Shown one piece after another: positions 33,946-45,205 of a DNA stretch of 64,000 nucleotides. The position numbers and the translations under genes were made by a program. A model generated the notes under the pieces. That model was not told the DNA's origin and did no database searches. It worked only from the letters and a program-made list of their open reading frames with translations. Numbering within the stretch: position 1 is the first letter of the stretch; the number at the start of each line of letters is the position of its first letter. Origin of the DNA: Nannochloris sp. 'desiccata'. Taxonomy: Eukaryota; Chlorophyta; Trebouxiophyceae; Chlorellales; Chlorellaceae. Where the stretch lies: the NCBI GenBank assembly GCA_019044685.2, contig JAGTXX020000009.1:930001-994000 (forward strand), read 5' to 3'.

Positions 33946-34760
33946 TTAAACAGAGCGCTCGTTGGGAGCACGGAACTCCTTAGCACCAGCGGGGCGGTGG
34001 ACAAGGAATCCGGCAACCTGGACCTGGCGGGAGGCATCGAAAGCGACGAGGCGGATGTAAGCACCGGGGAAAGCCTTGGTGCATGCCTGGATCTCCTTGA
34101 TGACCTGGGAGCCATCAGTGCATCCGAACATGGGGAGCTTCCACATGGGCCAGTAGCGGTTGTCTTGGTATCCGGAAGAAGCACCCTGGAGACGGATGCA
34201 AGTCTCGTTACCGACATAAGCGTTCTCGGGCTCAGAGAACTCGAGGCAGGGGGTGAATCCATTGCGGACCATGTAGTCTACCTGCTTGGAGACCTCACCC
34301 TCGGAGAGAGGGGGGAGGAAAGAGAAGGTCTCGAAGAACCTGAAAGTAATGGAGGGGAAAGATCGAGCAATGCGGGTCAGAATGGGGTTGTTCGACACTG
34401 TTGGATAAGTTGGGTCTGATGAAACAAAATCACCCGGCAGAATAGACAATGCGAGGGGGCATACTTACTTGTTGTTCAAGGGAGTCCACACCTGTTATGA
34501 AACAGCAGGTTAAAGAGGGAAAGAAGGCATCAGACAGAAGTTTTCGAGTGGCGTGTGCCAATGGATAGAATTGCAAGATGGGCTGCCTGCGTGCGCGCCT
34601 TTGCTGAGCAAGGTGGCAATTATCTTACCTGGAAGGCAGTGGTCTTCTTGATGGTGGCGTTGGACACAAAGGCAGTGCGGGTAGCCTTGGGGGCGGATGC
34701 AACCTTGGTCATGGGAGCGACACGCACAGAGGCGGTGGAGAAAGCGACGGTAGAAGCCAT
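33946..34760 (-). CDS. rbcS: RuBisCO small subunit precursor
   Basis: Small subunit of the CO2-fixing enzyme, imported into the plastid. Three minus-strand exons: 34629-34760, 34469-34491 and 33946-34339, 182 residues. Exon 1 encodes a 44-residue transit peptide ([16 protein letters not shown]...). Exon 2 is only 23 nt and encodes VWTPLNN plus two bases of the next Lys, the start of the mature chain. Exon 3 continues [11 protein letters not shown], then [12 protein letters not shown] and [24 protein letters not shown]. The open frame that begins near 34449 reads through the second intron and is wrong upstream of 34339. Codons are strongly C/G-ending, as expected for a highly expressed gene. 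This gene is the clearest sign of the green lineage. Confidence 0.95.
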
Positions 34761-35055
34761 TTTATAAGTAATAGAGCAGAGTCAGGCACGGATTATTAAA
34801 TTGAAGAATTTAGAATGATAATTTCCGTCGGCGGGCAGCCCTATAATTGGCGTTTCCTACTACATCCATACTAGGAAGAAAGCTCTGAATCTGATTCCAT
34901 TAGGCGTGAACGCACATGCGGCTGTGAAGCTGTTGTCATTGCTCGCTGGACCATTCTCCTATTCCCCATCCCTATCAAATTATATGACTGCAACTATCGA
35001 GAATGTCTTTCATCTTACAAACATATAATAAAATATCATTTAATTTATTTCATAT

Positions 35056-37798
35056 CTAAATACCACCAGTTGCATTCACAAGCGCATCTTGTAATGTCGC
35101 CGCTTGCTGTTTTGCGACTCTTATGGCTTTATCATGCTCAGATAAAAGCTCTCTAACCTGCCTAAGCTGAGAATGAGGAAGTGAACCACCTCCACCAGTA
35201 TATCTCTTACCGTCACTAGCATTATTAGCAGCAGCAGATGAGATTGACTTCATTCCTCGCTGCAGTGCCGACACCCGCCCCGTCACTGATGCCACTTCAC
35301 TGCCCAACATCCGTGCAGCTTCCTCCATAGCAGGCAACTCTTCTTTCTTAAACGCCACTTCAGCAGCAGATGCTGGTCTAGGTAATGCCCAATGCAGCTC
35401 TGCTAATAAATGCAATCTTCTTCTTATATTATTAGCCATCCAGATAGACCGCTCAACACCAGCTTTAAGCTTACCTTGTTGGGTCTGTGCCTGTTGTGCT
35501 AACGCGGCGATCCGTTCAGAGCGTTCTCCCTGAGCTTGTACTTCAAATTTCAGTTGTTCTAATCGTTCAGCAAGGTCGTCGTGTGCTTGGTGAGCAAATT
35601 CAACGTGGCAAGAGCGGAGAGCGGCTATGGCATCGGCCAGAGCACGAGTTCCACCAGGTGTGCCTAGCTGCGCTGACCCAACGCGTGGTATACCATTCTG
35701 AATATTATGATTTAACAACTCGCCGTATATTCTTTGGACTTGAGCTTCAGTGTCACGATCAATTTTAATTTTGGCAGCAGTACCAGCAGCAGCAGCTGGT
35801 GGGGTTGTACTGCCAGTCATCGTACCAGCAGCAGCAGTATTAATTGAAGTGGAAGAGAATCCACAGGGACGTAAACATTTAGTTGACCCATCATTATAAA
35901 GCACGAGAAGCGCAGAACTGCATAATGCATCCCCGACAGCCGTCGCTGCAGCTGCGCCGACCGCAGCATCAGGACCATCGAGTTCCTCAGCTCTGGCACT
36001 TGGCAAAGCATCTGGAAGACGACTACCACTACCACCAGAAGCTCCATCCAATGCTATTGTTGTCAAGTAGTCTGCTACTACAGGCAGCCATGGTAAAGAA
36101 ACAGAGTACGCCTGTCCAGGGTAGACGCTAAAGAAAGTATCAGGGCTTGAAAGATCTAATTTAAGAGAGACACGTACACTTCCAGCTGTTCTCGCAGAGT
36201 ACCTGTTACCACCACCAGCACCACTGTTTCTACCTCCGATAACATCACAATGGAATCTGCTCAGCTGGTTCCCGCTGTTATCCCCCTCAGCGCTGTCGCT
36301 TTCTTCATCAAATTGGCCATTCAGTTGAGGTGGATTCAATCGTATTAAATCTATAAGGAGTAATTGGGACTCTGCGTCGTGTGTTGAGCTAGAAACAGAG
36401 GCAGCTTGGCATCGGACAGCCCTTAAATTAAGACCATCAACAACACACTGTGGAGGCGCCGAGTGCCAACAGGGAATAGCACCTCCAGAGAGTAAATACG
36501 CAGCTACAGGTCCCTTTGCAGATGCAACTGCAACTGCAGTACATACTCCACTAAATCTCCACATTAATAGCGCTTCTGTAGGACTAGGAAGTGGACTTTT
36601 ATTATTATTTCTACTGCCACTGCTCTGAGAGTCACCCGCCCCTTCTTCTGCAGTTCCAATCAATAATGGGCCTACAAGCGCAGGAGAATGATCTTCTAAA
36701 GCATGTGGACGGCACACGTGTAATTCAGGCACATTACTTTCTTCCTCTCCAATATTGCCACCAGCACCACCGCCAGGTAGAAACGAGCTGACAGGTTGAA
36801 AAGCTCTTTGCAACCACGCTTCTGCAGTCTCTACAACATCACCAGCACCCGCACCAATTTCTTCTAAAGCTTCTTGTAAAGCGGCGATACTGTGGAAAGG
36901 GTATCTGGCTCCAAACGGAGCAACAGGGCATAAAAAAGAAATTTGCCCGTCACTAAATAGAAAGTAGACAGCAAACATATCCCAAGTAGGCCCCTGTCCA
37001 AAAGAGAACGCCACTGGAGAGGAAAATACGGGTCCTACATCAAGTCCAAGACCTCGTCTACGGCTAGTAGAATGCAATTCAAACGTCTGTTCAGCTAGAT
37101 CAGGTCTCGTGACATCATAAAGACGCCATGTAGCGTCTGAAGTGAGGATAGCAACATGGCGATCGCTATGTGGATGCCAGGTTATTTGTAAGATATATAA
37201 ACCAGGGTGGGATGAGAAGAGGGATTCGTCTATGGGAATACTAGGCAGATCAGCTGATTTTGTAGTGGTACTTGTACTATTTTGATGCCCTCTAGGATGG
37301 CTCCGACGAGCGGCAATGTCTAGTAAATGTACAGCGCTGAGTTCAGGGTCCGCTAAAGTAGGTCCTCCTGCGATAGCATGCGTTCCGGAATGATTTAAAC
37401 AGAAACTTGTGATGGTAATATCGAGCTCTGGTAATGGCTGCATAGTGGAAATAGTGGGGGTAGGGCACGAGGCTGCAGCTTCGGTGCCCGAGGGGGCAGC
37501 CCATTCGCCTGAAAGAAGTTGCTGTCGGACCTCACAGCAGCGGATGTGGCCATCATCTGCAGCTACATATCTGTAGAAAAAGTCGATGCGATAGAATGGG
37601 TCAGTAAATATAGGATAAAAGTAGCTACGAGAGGTTTTCAATTATTGATCAAGCAGAAAAAAGAAGTTTGAACAAAAATAAAGCTGCTGGTCCTCACAAT
37701 TTGCCTGTTGCGCTGCTATATTGCAAAATATTCCGGATTTCATTGGGCTGTTCGTCTACGTCCTCGCTCCAAACAGCGCCTTTAAATAGCTGTTTCAT
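35056..37798 (-). CDS. Nucleoporin NUP88/MOS7
   Basis: Component of the cytoplasmic face of the nuclear pore that retains the export receptor CRM1; the plant form is MOS7. Two minus-strand exons, 37698-37798 and 35056-37570, joined through TT|A, 871 residues. Exon 1 is MKQLFKGAVWSEDVDEQPNE; the junction gives SSATGKLYVAADDG. The N-terminal two thirds form a beta-propeller-like region with YILQITWHPHSDRHVAILTSDATWRLYD and WDMFAVYFLFSDGQISFLCPVAPFG, the latter typical of NUP88. The C-terminal 230 residues are coiled coil (HQAHDDLAERLEQLKFEVQ to LREL-like heptads). Low-complexity Ala/Gly/Ser inserts interrupt the propeller. It is divergent from MIP3. Confidence 0.87.
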
Positions 37799-38118
37799 AG
37801 AAATGGATTTTTATACAGTAATTATATGCTACAAGCTTTTTGATTCGTAGTGTTCGCTTGCTTTGGTACAATATACATTCTGTTTCGCATGGATAAAAAT
37901 TAAACCAAAATTACAATTGCTAAGCGTGCAAACGACATGTTAAAATATTGTTCACTGAAGTGGAAAAATAAAGCTCAACCTATGTTCCCTCAGATGGACG
38001 ATGTCTTTTAAAATATATTTTACGACATCTGCCGAATAGATCACTATCAATCCATCTAATGCAGGGCCAGGAACAGGTTCAATCACCTCTCGATCAATAA
38101 TTTCTTCCCTTGATCAGA
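37799..38118. promoter_or_regulatory. Divergent promoter region NUP88/MIP3
   Basis: 320 bp between opposed start codons, AT-rich, no named element recognised. Confidence 0.4.
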
Positions 38119-40776
38119 ATGACAAGTTTACATAGTTGCGTGCCTGCAGCTCTAGCAACGCTTGCCGGAGACCTTCACGGCGGCTCTCTAGTACTTTTAG
38201 ATGCAGGAAGTGCCGAATGCATTGCCTCAGCTGCTGGAATCAAGCTTCTAAGCGGTAAGACTGTGTTTGTCCAAAAATTGAAGCCGCCGTTGCCTCTAGT
38301 AGAATGCAAACCATTCAATGATTGTATTTCTTCATTGGTATCCAAGTTTTCACGACTTCTTCTTTAACACAAATATATTATTACAGATATGGGTGCAGTA
38401 AGCGTAGCAAATCTCTCATCAACCTCCCTCCATCGCGATGTTGCCGCTGCTGCCGCTCTCACTGGAAGCGGCCGTCTCAGCTCCCTCACTATCTTGATTT
38501 CAACCATGCTCGCCCCAGCAGAAGCACGTATCATCGCAGCAAGTCGAGCTGCTATGGCATATACCAGTCATATAGTAGTAGCCTGTGCTGTATCTGAAAT
38601 TGGGCATTACGACGAGGTACAATCGTTGTACAGCCCCACATGCTATTCAGATTTTTGTACAGCTCTACGGCAACAATTACAACCAAAAAGCCAATTAGAC
38701 ATCACAGCGAAATTATGTCCGTTATTAACTATTCCTTTAAGTGAATCTGCGTTTGTGTTGCCTGTTGCTGGAGCTGCAGCTGGGGCTGTAATGTCAAATG
38801 GCAGGCCGCTCGGTTATGTTGCAGCAGTACAAACTGCCGCAGATTCTGAAGATGAAGAAGAAGAGCAGCAGGGAGATGCTCGTAGTACTGGAGCTGGGAA
38901 GCAAGGTAAAGGTCGAGATGGTGAGAAAGCGCACGGGGTTGCTGTCTTAGCCCATGCTTTGTCCAGTATTGCTTCCTCTTTAGGCGTACGCCCCGAGGCC
39001 TTTTGTCTTGGTCCCGCTGCAGTGGCTGTTGGTAAAAGTTTAGCCTTTGTCGCTTCTGAAGATGCACCCCCTGCTGCGTTTGTTCTAGTTGATAGAGCAG
39101 CAGATTTAGCTACTCCGTTGATGCATGCTGATGTGTTAATGCAAAAGGCCTGGGAGAGCCTCAGATACGATAACTCTGCTGAGACCGGGCTGGAGAGAGG
39201 CGACGGTGATGCTCGTGGTGTAGACCTTGGTAATATAAATATTAAATATAGTGGTTGGGAAGATGAGGAGATGGTACAATTAGGTAGAGGACATGTTGTA
39301 CCTGGATTATTTACCCCTGCACATGTCCCTGTACCTATGCCGTCAATACAACGACAGCCAGCAACCGGGGATGCAACGCTCTCAACAACGCCGGCGGCAG
39401 CGGCAGAAATAAGTGGAGGTGGTGAAATCAATTTTTCTTCCTTTCTTCCCGGATCTCTGTTCCATCCTAGCGATGCACAAACAACATCTCATCTTGGGTT
39501 CTTATTAACACGACCTGGAAAGGATGCAGCGATGTTTGTGAGGAAATGGTTGAGAGAAGCAGCACGAAAGGAAGGGATGCCCGCTGCTGCTCTCCGCTCA
39601 AAACTCGGTGCTGGGGGTGTCATAACAGCACGTGAACTACGTTCTTTAGCTGCAGTAATAGCTTCTTATTCTCCAGAATCTGAAATAAGGAATGCACCGT
39701 TGCTTCAACTCGCTGAAGCAGCCGCGTTAGCCCTAGAAGATACCGTTAAATCTAAACCCGAGAACTGCTCTTCTTCTTCAGTTTGGGATGCTCTACGTCG
39801 CGAGGAGCACTTTTTAGAGCTAGCATGCAGTGAAGGTTCTGACCCTGCATGTGAACAGTTGGTTGATTTATTCATTGCAGCTGGTAGAGCAGGCCCTGTG
39901 GGATTACCTGAGGCTGTTGGGCTGTTGTTATTGGCTTATCAAGTCTTACCTGATCACCTGCCCTGGTATGCCGACGGCGGTGTTAGTGGTGCTAATATAT
40001 CTGTATTTACCGCAGAGCATGAGGCGCGACTACGTAGTTCTATTGCAGATGCTATAGTAGCATGTTCATCACGGTGGGTAGACAGTGCAGAACCTGAGAG
40101 AGTAGCAAGGAAAGATGCTCCGTGGCTGGCACCCCTGCTCGTGCAGAGATTGGTTCACTCTGCTTCAAATATTTCTAGCGGAGAAGATGCTGGAGAGAGA
40201 CGAGCATTGCATTTAGAAGTTCGTGATGCAGTGAGTGAACTGCTACGCAGGATGCAAGAGCTTTCGTTTATTAAACAAAGAGCTCAACAGGGCTTCAGGC
40301 AGACCATAGGCAGTGGTGGCGGTGCTAGTAGTGGTGATTGGAATGAAGGCTTTAATGTAGACAAAGGAGCTTCTGAAAGCTATTCCTCTTCGTTATTAGT
40401 CCGTCTTGCATCCGCTATTTCAGGGCGTCGTGAAATCAAAGGATTGAAACATTCTAGTACCTCGTTAGCTGGCTTACTGAAAAGCGGCCTTGGTCGGTTT
40501 GGCCTCCAGAAACAACCACAGCCTGGTGATTACCCTCTAGTAGTTATATTTGTCGTTGGAGGGGTATCTATATCTGAAATACATCAAGTGTTGGCTTGTG
40601 TGGATGCAAAAGCAGTCGCTGCAGCTGCTGTGCAAGCTGGTGGCAATGGTGGGGGAGAGGTAGGGGTCGGCCAAGAGGCGTCGGGGGCGGGAGCACCACC
40701 ACCAAAGGTGATCGTAGGGGGAACTGCATTGCTTCAACCACGAGATATTGTCTTCCATGCTCTTGCGACAAACTGA
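38119..40776 (+). CDS. Sec1-family-domain protein MIP3/SCFD2
   Basis: Sec1/Munc18-like protein of the SCFD2/MIP3 group, which in plants works with the MAG2 (Dsl1/NRZ) tether in Golgi-to-ER transport. Two exons, 38119-38254 and 38387-40776, joined through G|AT, 841 residues. Exon 1 gives MTSLHSCVPAALATLAGDL and SLVLLDAGSAECIA. Exon 2 opens DMGAVSVANLSS and carries the central AFVLVDRAADLATPLMHADVLMQKAWE, close to the domain-3a entry of Sec1-like proteins. The C-terminus ends VIFVVGGVSISEIHQVLAC ... QPRDIVFHAL, the usual SM-protein end. Acidic and Gly-rich inserts are present. Its 3' end lies 32 bp before the left arm of the large inverted repeat. Confidence 0.82.
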
Positions 40777-41204
40777 TTCAATAATTAAGTGAACAAATTA
40801 AAAATGCGTTGTAAAAGTTTCTGAACTCCAGCCAAAAAAGACGAGCGAGGTGAATTTCAGCTCAATCCAGTTTTGAAGAATTAAACCGGCATTTTGAAGC
40901 ATCGTGGCCCATTAATTTTCTAACGTTTGAATTAAACAATGGCTGATACGCGCAGAAGGGGCATTTACGCCGTTGGCAAGCACTTTGCTGTCAATTGGTG
41001 CTTCGATGCCATGAGTTGAGGGTATTTAAGTCCTAGCCACCTGATCACGCGGAGATCGCCGTCTCTATCATTCCCTGGACTATATCCAGGTAGTAAGGAT
41101 GTAACTTAACGTGCTTGCGCCAGGACAGCGCTAGCTTTCTCTGCGCAAATGGGCAACCATTGATCCTGCTTTGTGTTCAGCTCTCTATCCATGGAAAGTG
41201 GTTT

Positions 41205-41447
41205 CTAGGCGCCATGAGATGTTCTTAAAACGCGCACATACCTTCCGTGACTTTCGTTGATTCTCCCAGAGGTCCCATTTCTGTTTGAGATGCTTGAAGT
41301 GTCCGCAAACAACTCGAATTTCTGAGTGGGCTTGACCCTGAAATACACAGAAATGGCGTTACTATGCTCTTTATTGCCTAGAAAGACCCGGAAATCCGTA
41401 GCCTTCCTTGCCAACAACATCTGGACGATGCCAGCTGGCGGTGGCAT
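41205..41447 (-). CDS. Small hypothetical ORF in left arm (divergent partner of the unknown gene)
   Basis: 80 codons starting MPPPAGIVQMLLARKATDFR. No family recognised. It lies head to head with the four-exon gene, about 225 bp between starts, and is mirrored in the right arm. There an A in place of G creates an upstream ATG that adds 23 residues. A TTTCAG|GG acceptor-like site and a GGAAG|GTATGTG donor-like site inside the frame mean that it may instead be one exon of a spliced gene. Its reality is uncertain. Confidence 0.3.
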   Translation of the reverse strand: MPPPAGIVQMLLARKATDFRVFLGNKEHSNAISVYFRVKPTQKFELFADTSSISNRNGTSGRINESHGRYVRVLRTSHGA

Positions 41448-41671
41448 CTTGCAGGCTGCAATTAGGTGCAGTAGTGGAGGTTTAAGCTCTCTGGCTCGAT
41501 GCAGTATGAAATGCGTGATGGGCTTTCAAAATTCAAATTCTTGAAGGTCGGTAGCGACGCTCAGTAGGTATTGCTAATTAATCTACTTTGGCATAACCTC
41601 ATTACAAAGCTTTTGTGACCCCGCACTCCCTTTTGGAACTACATCTCTCCCAACATTTGAAGACGTTCGCA

Positions 41672-43440
41672 ATGGCCCAAGGCAAAAGAACCATTGTGGT
41701 GAAGAAAGTAACTCAGGCGATGCTGGATAGTCGCATCAGGCGCCTGGTAAGTACTTGTGACGCGCTGAAACTGTTTAATTCTTGCTGCAGTGGACGAATT
41801 GCCCACCCGTCAATTTGCAAAATAGTTTGTTCTTAACCGCGCTTTTTTTGCCTTGCTCGCCGTGCTCTTACACTTCACATTTTAACAGTGTGTTTCCAAC
41901 TTTCAATTTCAATACTTGCAGGACGTAGGCAAGCTCAATATTGTTGATTTTGGTCCCAATGCTGCTGAGTAAGTTAGAACCCGCGTTTTGCCCAACATAT
42001 TACCTTTGCGCACTTGTTGAGCTCGTTTATTTACCCATCCCTACACCTTTGTGTTTACTGCAGAGGTGCAATCCGCATCTATAACCAAATGTACTCGTGC
42101 GTCGTACGCTACCAAGAGTCACGACAGGGTTACTTCGTGACCATTAACAGGCAAGAAGACTACCATTCGTTCTTCGCCATTAATGCCCGTAAGTTATAAA
42201 AATTGATGCGTGCTCTCACAAGTCACTTTGCAGTCTGAACGCTCCTTCATTCCTCTTCGATCACCCTTCCTGATCTCCCTCCATTCTCTTTATTTTTTGT
42301 CCTCCTTTTGCAGTTCTGCTTGGATCTTCGGTCGCTTTCGAAGGATTTTATGACAGGGATCAAGAGAGGGTTTACATCACTGCCCGCAAGGTTGTAAATA
42401 ATGAGGTTGTCTTCGTTCCTTCTGACGAGGTCACTGCCCCCGTGGTACCCTCTAACAACCTCCCTGCTGGCCCCTCTAATAACCTTCCTGCTGGCCCCTT
42501 GACAATTCCCGGCGCTTCTGGTAAAGCGGTACGTGCCCGCCGTTCCCCTTCCAAAAAGGCCGGTGCGTGTAATGATACCCGCCGCGTCAGTTCCCGATTG
42601 GCAAACAAGCAGCAAGTCGCTGCCTTTTTGTTTGCCGCTCCCTCCGCTTCGATATCCTGCAACACAAAAGACGGGGAAGTTGCTGGTATCTTAGCTGCTA
42701 TGGATCAGGAGGAGGTAGACTCTGCCGCTCCTTTCGAGGCATTGGCCCTGGTTGCTGGTGAAGCGGACGTGTTGCAGGCAGCCGCTGTGAATGCTAGCGC
42801 GATGGAGTCTTTGTCTCCTCCCAGAGGCGACTCTCCTGGTGTTGCTGGTGAGAACAAGCATAGTAAAGAGGCTGTCTGTGCGCCCCAGGCCACACTCGAC
42901 ACCTTCTTCTCTGCTAGATCCTCGATTTTGGGCAAGCGGAAAGCTGAAGAAGGAGAAGTGGATTCGTTGCGCGATGCAGCAGCATTGCAGGCTGAAGAGG
43001 ACCTTGAGTACCAAGCCCAGCAGTTCAATGCTGCATTGGACAACGCCAAGGCCAAATTGGAGAGCCTTGCAGCAACGCGGTTAGCCAGGGAGAAGAAAAG
43101 AAGGAAGGTGAGCCACACAGCTCTCACTGCTGCCGCTTTCAACCCTTCTACCGCACCTGCCCGCCCCCCTTCCTCTTTTCCCGCTGGCAAGGGTAAGAAG
43201 GGCCCCAAGAGACATGGTGTTGCAGGCAAAGTTGCAACGAAGAAGGCTGCTGCCAGCGGTGCTGGTGGTACCATGAGAAAGACCGTGGCCAAAAGCCACT
43301 TCAATTCTAGCGTGGTAGCTGAAGACGGTACAAGAAAGTCCTGCAGGATTGATGCTAGACGCCTTGCTGCCCAGGCTGTCACAAGAATGCCCCTCAGCCG
43401 CAGGAAACAGGCGGCGCCCGCCCCGGCTGACCTGTGGTGA
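41672..43440 (+). CDS. Unknown four-exon gene, left-arm copy (basic-tailed protein)
   Basis: I do not recognise this protein. Four exons with good GT-AG signals and consistent phases: 41672-41746, 41922-41968, 42064-42188 and 42314-43440, 457 residues. Residues 1-125 look globular (MAQGKRTIVVKKVTQAMLDS, IVDFGPNAAEGAIRIYNQMY, GYFVTINRQEDYHSFFAINA, EGFYDRDQERVYITARKV). A short Pro/Asn duplication (VPSNNLPAGPSNNLPAGP) follows. The rest is low-complexity Ala/Ser/Lys, with basic nuclear-localisation-like clusters (REKKRRK, KGKKGPKRHG) and a helical stretch at about 320-370. A nuclear, nucleic-acid-binding role is only a guess. The right-arm copy is identical in coding sequence as far as I could compare. 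Confidence 0.7.
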
Positions 43441-43559
43441 TACCTGCGGGTGTTTTCTTTGTTTTGCACCCATCTTTCGTCTTATTACGCACTGTTCAAA
43501 GAAGCAGCTGGAGTATAGGTTGCTCTTGCCAAGGCTGAATTTGATGAATATTCAACCGT

Positions 43560-44236
43560 GCTGCTGGGGAAGAAGTGGAGGTATCCTTAGGGCCGTCTTT
43601 TGAGATTGAGCTTTCAGAGGAATTAATGAAGGCAACCGATGTGCATGCAGTTGGTGGATAACGAATTGGCATGGATCAATGGAACGCTAGGTGCTTCAGT
43701 AGATGCTGCTGCAGGTGCTGTTGCAGGTGGTGGTGGGAGTGGTAGTAAAGAGGTAGACGCATCAAAAAGCACCGCTATTGTTGCTGGCGGCACCGATCTC
43801 CGGGCCTTGCTTCCTCGCAGGAAAACTGCAGCAGGGGATGGAGAGGATACCGCTCCGACGTACGGAGGTGTATTTATTGGTGATGTACGGTTATCTGAGC
43901 TCAAGAAAGCGCTTACAGCTGCTGGGATTCGGGCAGAGTTTCATGCTGGATCCTTGTATTGTGCAGGGCATGTTGTCGTCAGGCGCCGTGGAGAAGGTGG
44001 TGGATTGGTGCTGGAAGGAGCGATGAGTGATGCGTATTATAGAGTGCGAAATGTTGTGTATGGACAGTATCATATTTGTTAGAGAAGTTTGATGACCAAA
44101 GAAGTGTTGTAAAAGTTTCTGAACTCCAGCCAAAAAAGACGAGCGAGGTGAATTTCAGCTCAATCCAGTTTTGAAGAATTAAACCGGCATTTTGAAGCAT
44201 CATGCCCATTGATTTTCTAACGTATGAATCAAACAA
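43560..44236 (+). pseudogene. CPSF2 3'-end fragment, plus orientation (broken)
   Basis: Copy of the last 170 or so codons and about 150 bp of 3' flank of the intact CPSF2 gene at 47978-50545. Homology begins abruptly at GCTGCTGGGG. One extra A near 43660 (GTGGATAACG versus GTGGATACG in the intact gene) shifts the frame, so only a pseudo-ORF from 43639 to 44082 remains, ending GQYHIC like CPSF2. The 3'-flank part (44108-44236) has several substitutions relative to the intact locus. The first 418 bp belong to the left arm; the rest lies in the spacer. Confidence 0.85.
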
Positions 44237-44529
44237 GTAGTCTTCTTGCCTGTTAATGGTCACGAAGTAACCCTGTCGTGACTCCTGGTAGCGTACGACG
44301 CACGAGTACATTTGGTTATAGATGCGGATTGCACCTCTGCAGTAAACACAAAGGTGTAAGGATGGGTAAATAAACGAGCTCAACAAGTGCGCAAAGGTAA
44401 TATGTTGGGCAAAACGCGGGTTCTAACTTACTCAGCAGCATTGGGACCAAAATCAACAATATTGAGCTTGCCTACGTCCTGCAAGTATTGAAATTGAAAG
44501 TTGGAAACATACTGTTGAAATGTGAAGTG
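44237..44529 (-). pseudogene. Fragment of the unknown four-exon gene (third copy, diverged)
   Basis: Covers part of exon 3, the intron before it, exon 2 and part of the preceding intron, in minus orientation. It differs from the arm copies at several bases (for example CTCCTGGTAG for CTCTTGGTAG, GTGTAAGGAT for GTGTAGGGAT), so it is older than the split between the two arms. It begins at the sequence of exon 3 encoding QEDY and lacks the first exon and the whole basic tail. Confidence 0.8.
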
Positions 44530-44786
44530 CGTGTTTGGTTGTTTGTTACAGCGTTTTTAGATCTCCTACAGAGGTTACAGCACTCAGAACCGCAAGGCGG
44601 TCAGACCCTCCAGAATACAAAACAAACAGGTAGAGTATCAAGTATTAAATCAGGAGTTGTAAATTGAAAAGGCTACAACTACAAGAGAATGCAAGGCAGC
44701 TAGCGCCTACGGCACCGCTGGGTCCGGTTGCCACTCTCAGCGGCTAAAATAAAGATTATGCCAGCTTCGGGGTAGTTTTTGTGACT
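44530..44786. mobile_element. 257-bp insertion, possible LTR or other element remnant
   Basis: Unrelated to the surrounding duplicated blocks. On the minus strand it runs from a GC-rich part (GGCAACCGGACCCAGCGGTG) to an AT-rich part, a GGTCTGACCGCC segment and an end CTGTAACAAACAACC. The layout recalls a solo LTR, but no target-site duplication or clear TG..CA pair can be defined, so the label is tentative. Confidence 0.3.
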
Positions 44787-45205
44787 GACAACATGCCCTG
44801 CACAATACAAGGATCCAGCATGAAACTCTGCCCGAATCCCAGCAGCTGTAAGCGCTTTCTTGAGCTCAGATAACCGTACATCACCAATAAATACACCTCC
44901 GTACGTCGGAGCGGTATCCTCTCCATCCCCTGCTGCAGTTTTCCTGCGAGGAAGCAAGGCCCGGAGATCGGTGCCGCCAGCAACAATAGCGGTGCTTTTT
45001 GATGCGTCTACCTCTTTACTACCACTCCCACCACCACCTGCAACAGCACCTGCAGCAGCATCTACTGAAGCACCTAGCGTTCCATTGATCCATGCCAATT
45101 CGTTATCCACCAACTGCATGCACATCGGTTGCCTTCATTAATTCCTCTGAAAGCTCAATCTCAAAAGACGGCCCTAAGGATACCTCCACTTCTTCCCCAG
45201 CAGCA
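44787..45205 (-). pseudogene. CPSF2 3'-end fragment, minus orientation (broken, truncated)
   Basis: Mirror image of the fragment in the left arm, with the same one-base insertion (near 45103), and cut off at GTTGTC where the 257-bp insertion begins. The last 35 or so CPSF2 codons are therefore missing and the frame runs into foreign sequence. Confidence 0.85.

Larger units (their letters stand above)
40808..43977. repeat. Large inverted repeat, left arm
   Basis: 3170 bp whose reverse complement is found at 44787-47954. Paired positions sum to 88762 in the outer part and 88764 in the inner part; the 2-bp step is one extra CT at about 41645. By eye the arms differ at 41005/47757 (G/A), 41072/47690 (T/C), 41515/47247 (G/A) and by that indel, so identity is about 99.9 %. 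The arm begins in copied CPSF2 3'-flank sequence and contains, in order, a small minus-strand ORF, a four-exon plus-strand gene and a 3' piece of CPSF2 in plus orientation. Confidence 0.93.
43978..44786. other. Spacer of the large inverted repeat
   Basis: 809 bp of mosaic DNA: the end of the CPSF2 fragment and its 3' flank (43978-44236), a diverged minus-oriented piece of the unknown gene (44237-44529) and a 257-bp insertion found nowhere else in the window (44530-44786). Each junction falls at a few bases of shared sequence. Confidence 0.8.

Noticed and set aside
42247..43473. Minus-strand ORFs of 97-254 codons in the left arm (and plus-strand mirrors in the right arm)
   Set aside because: They are antisense to the last exon of the unknown gene, which has spliced, phase-consistent upstream exons; the antisense frames have none.
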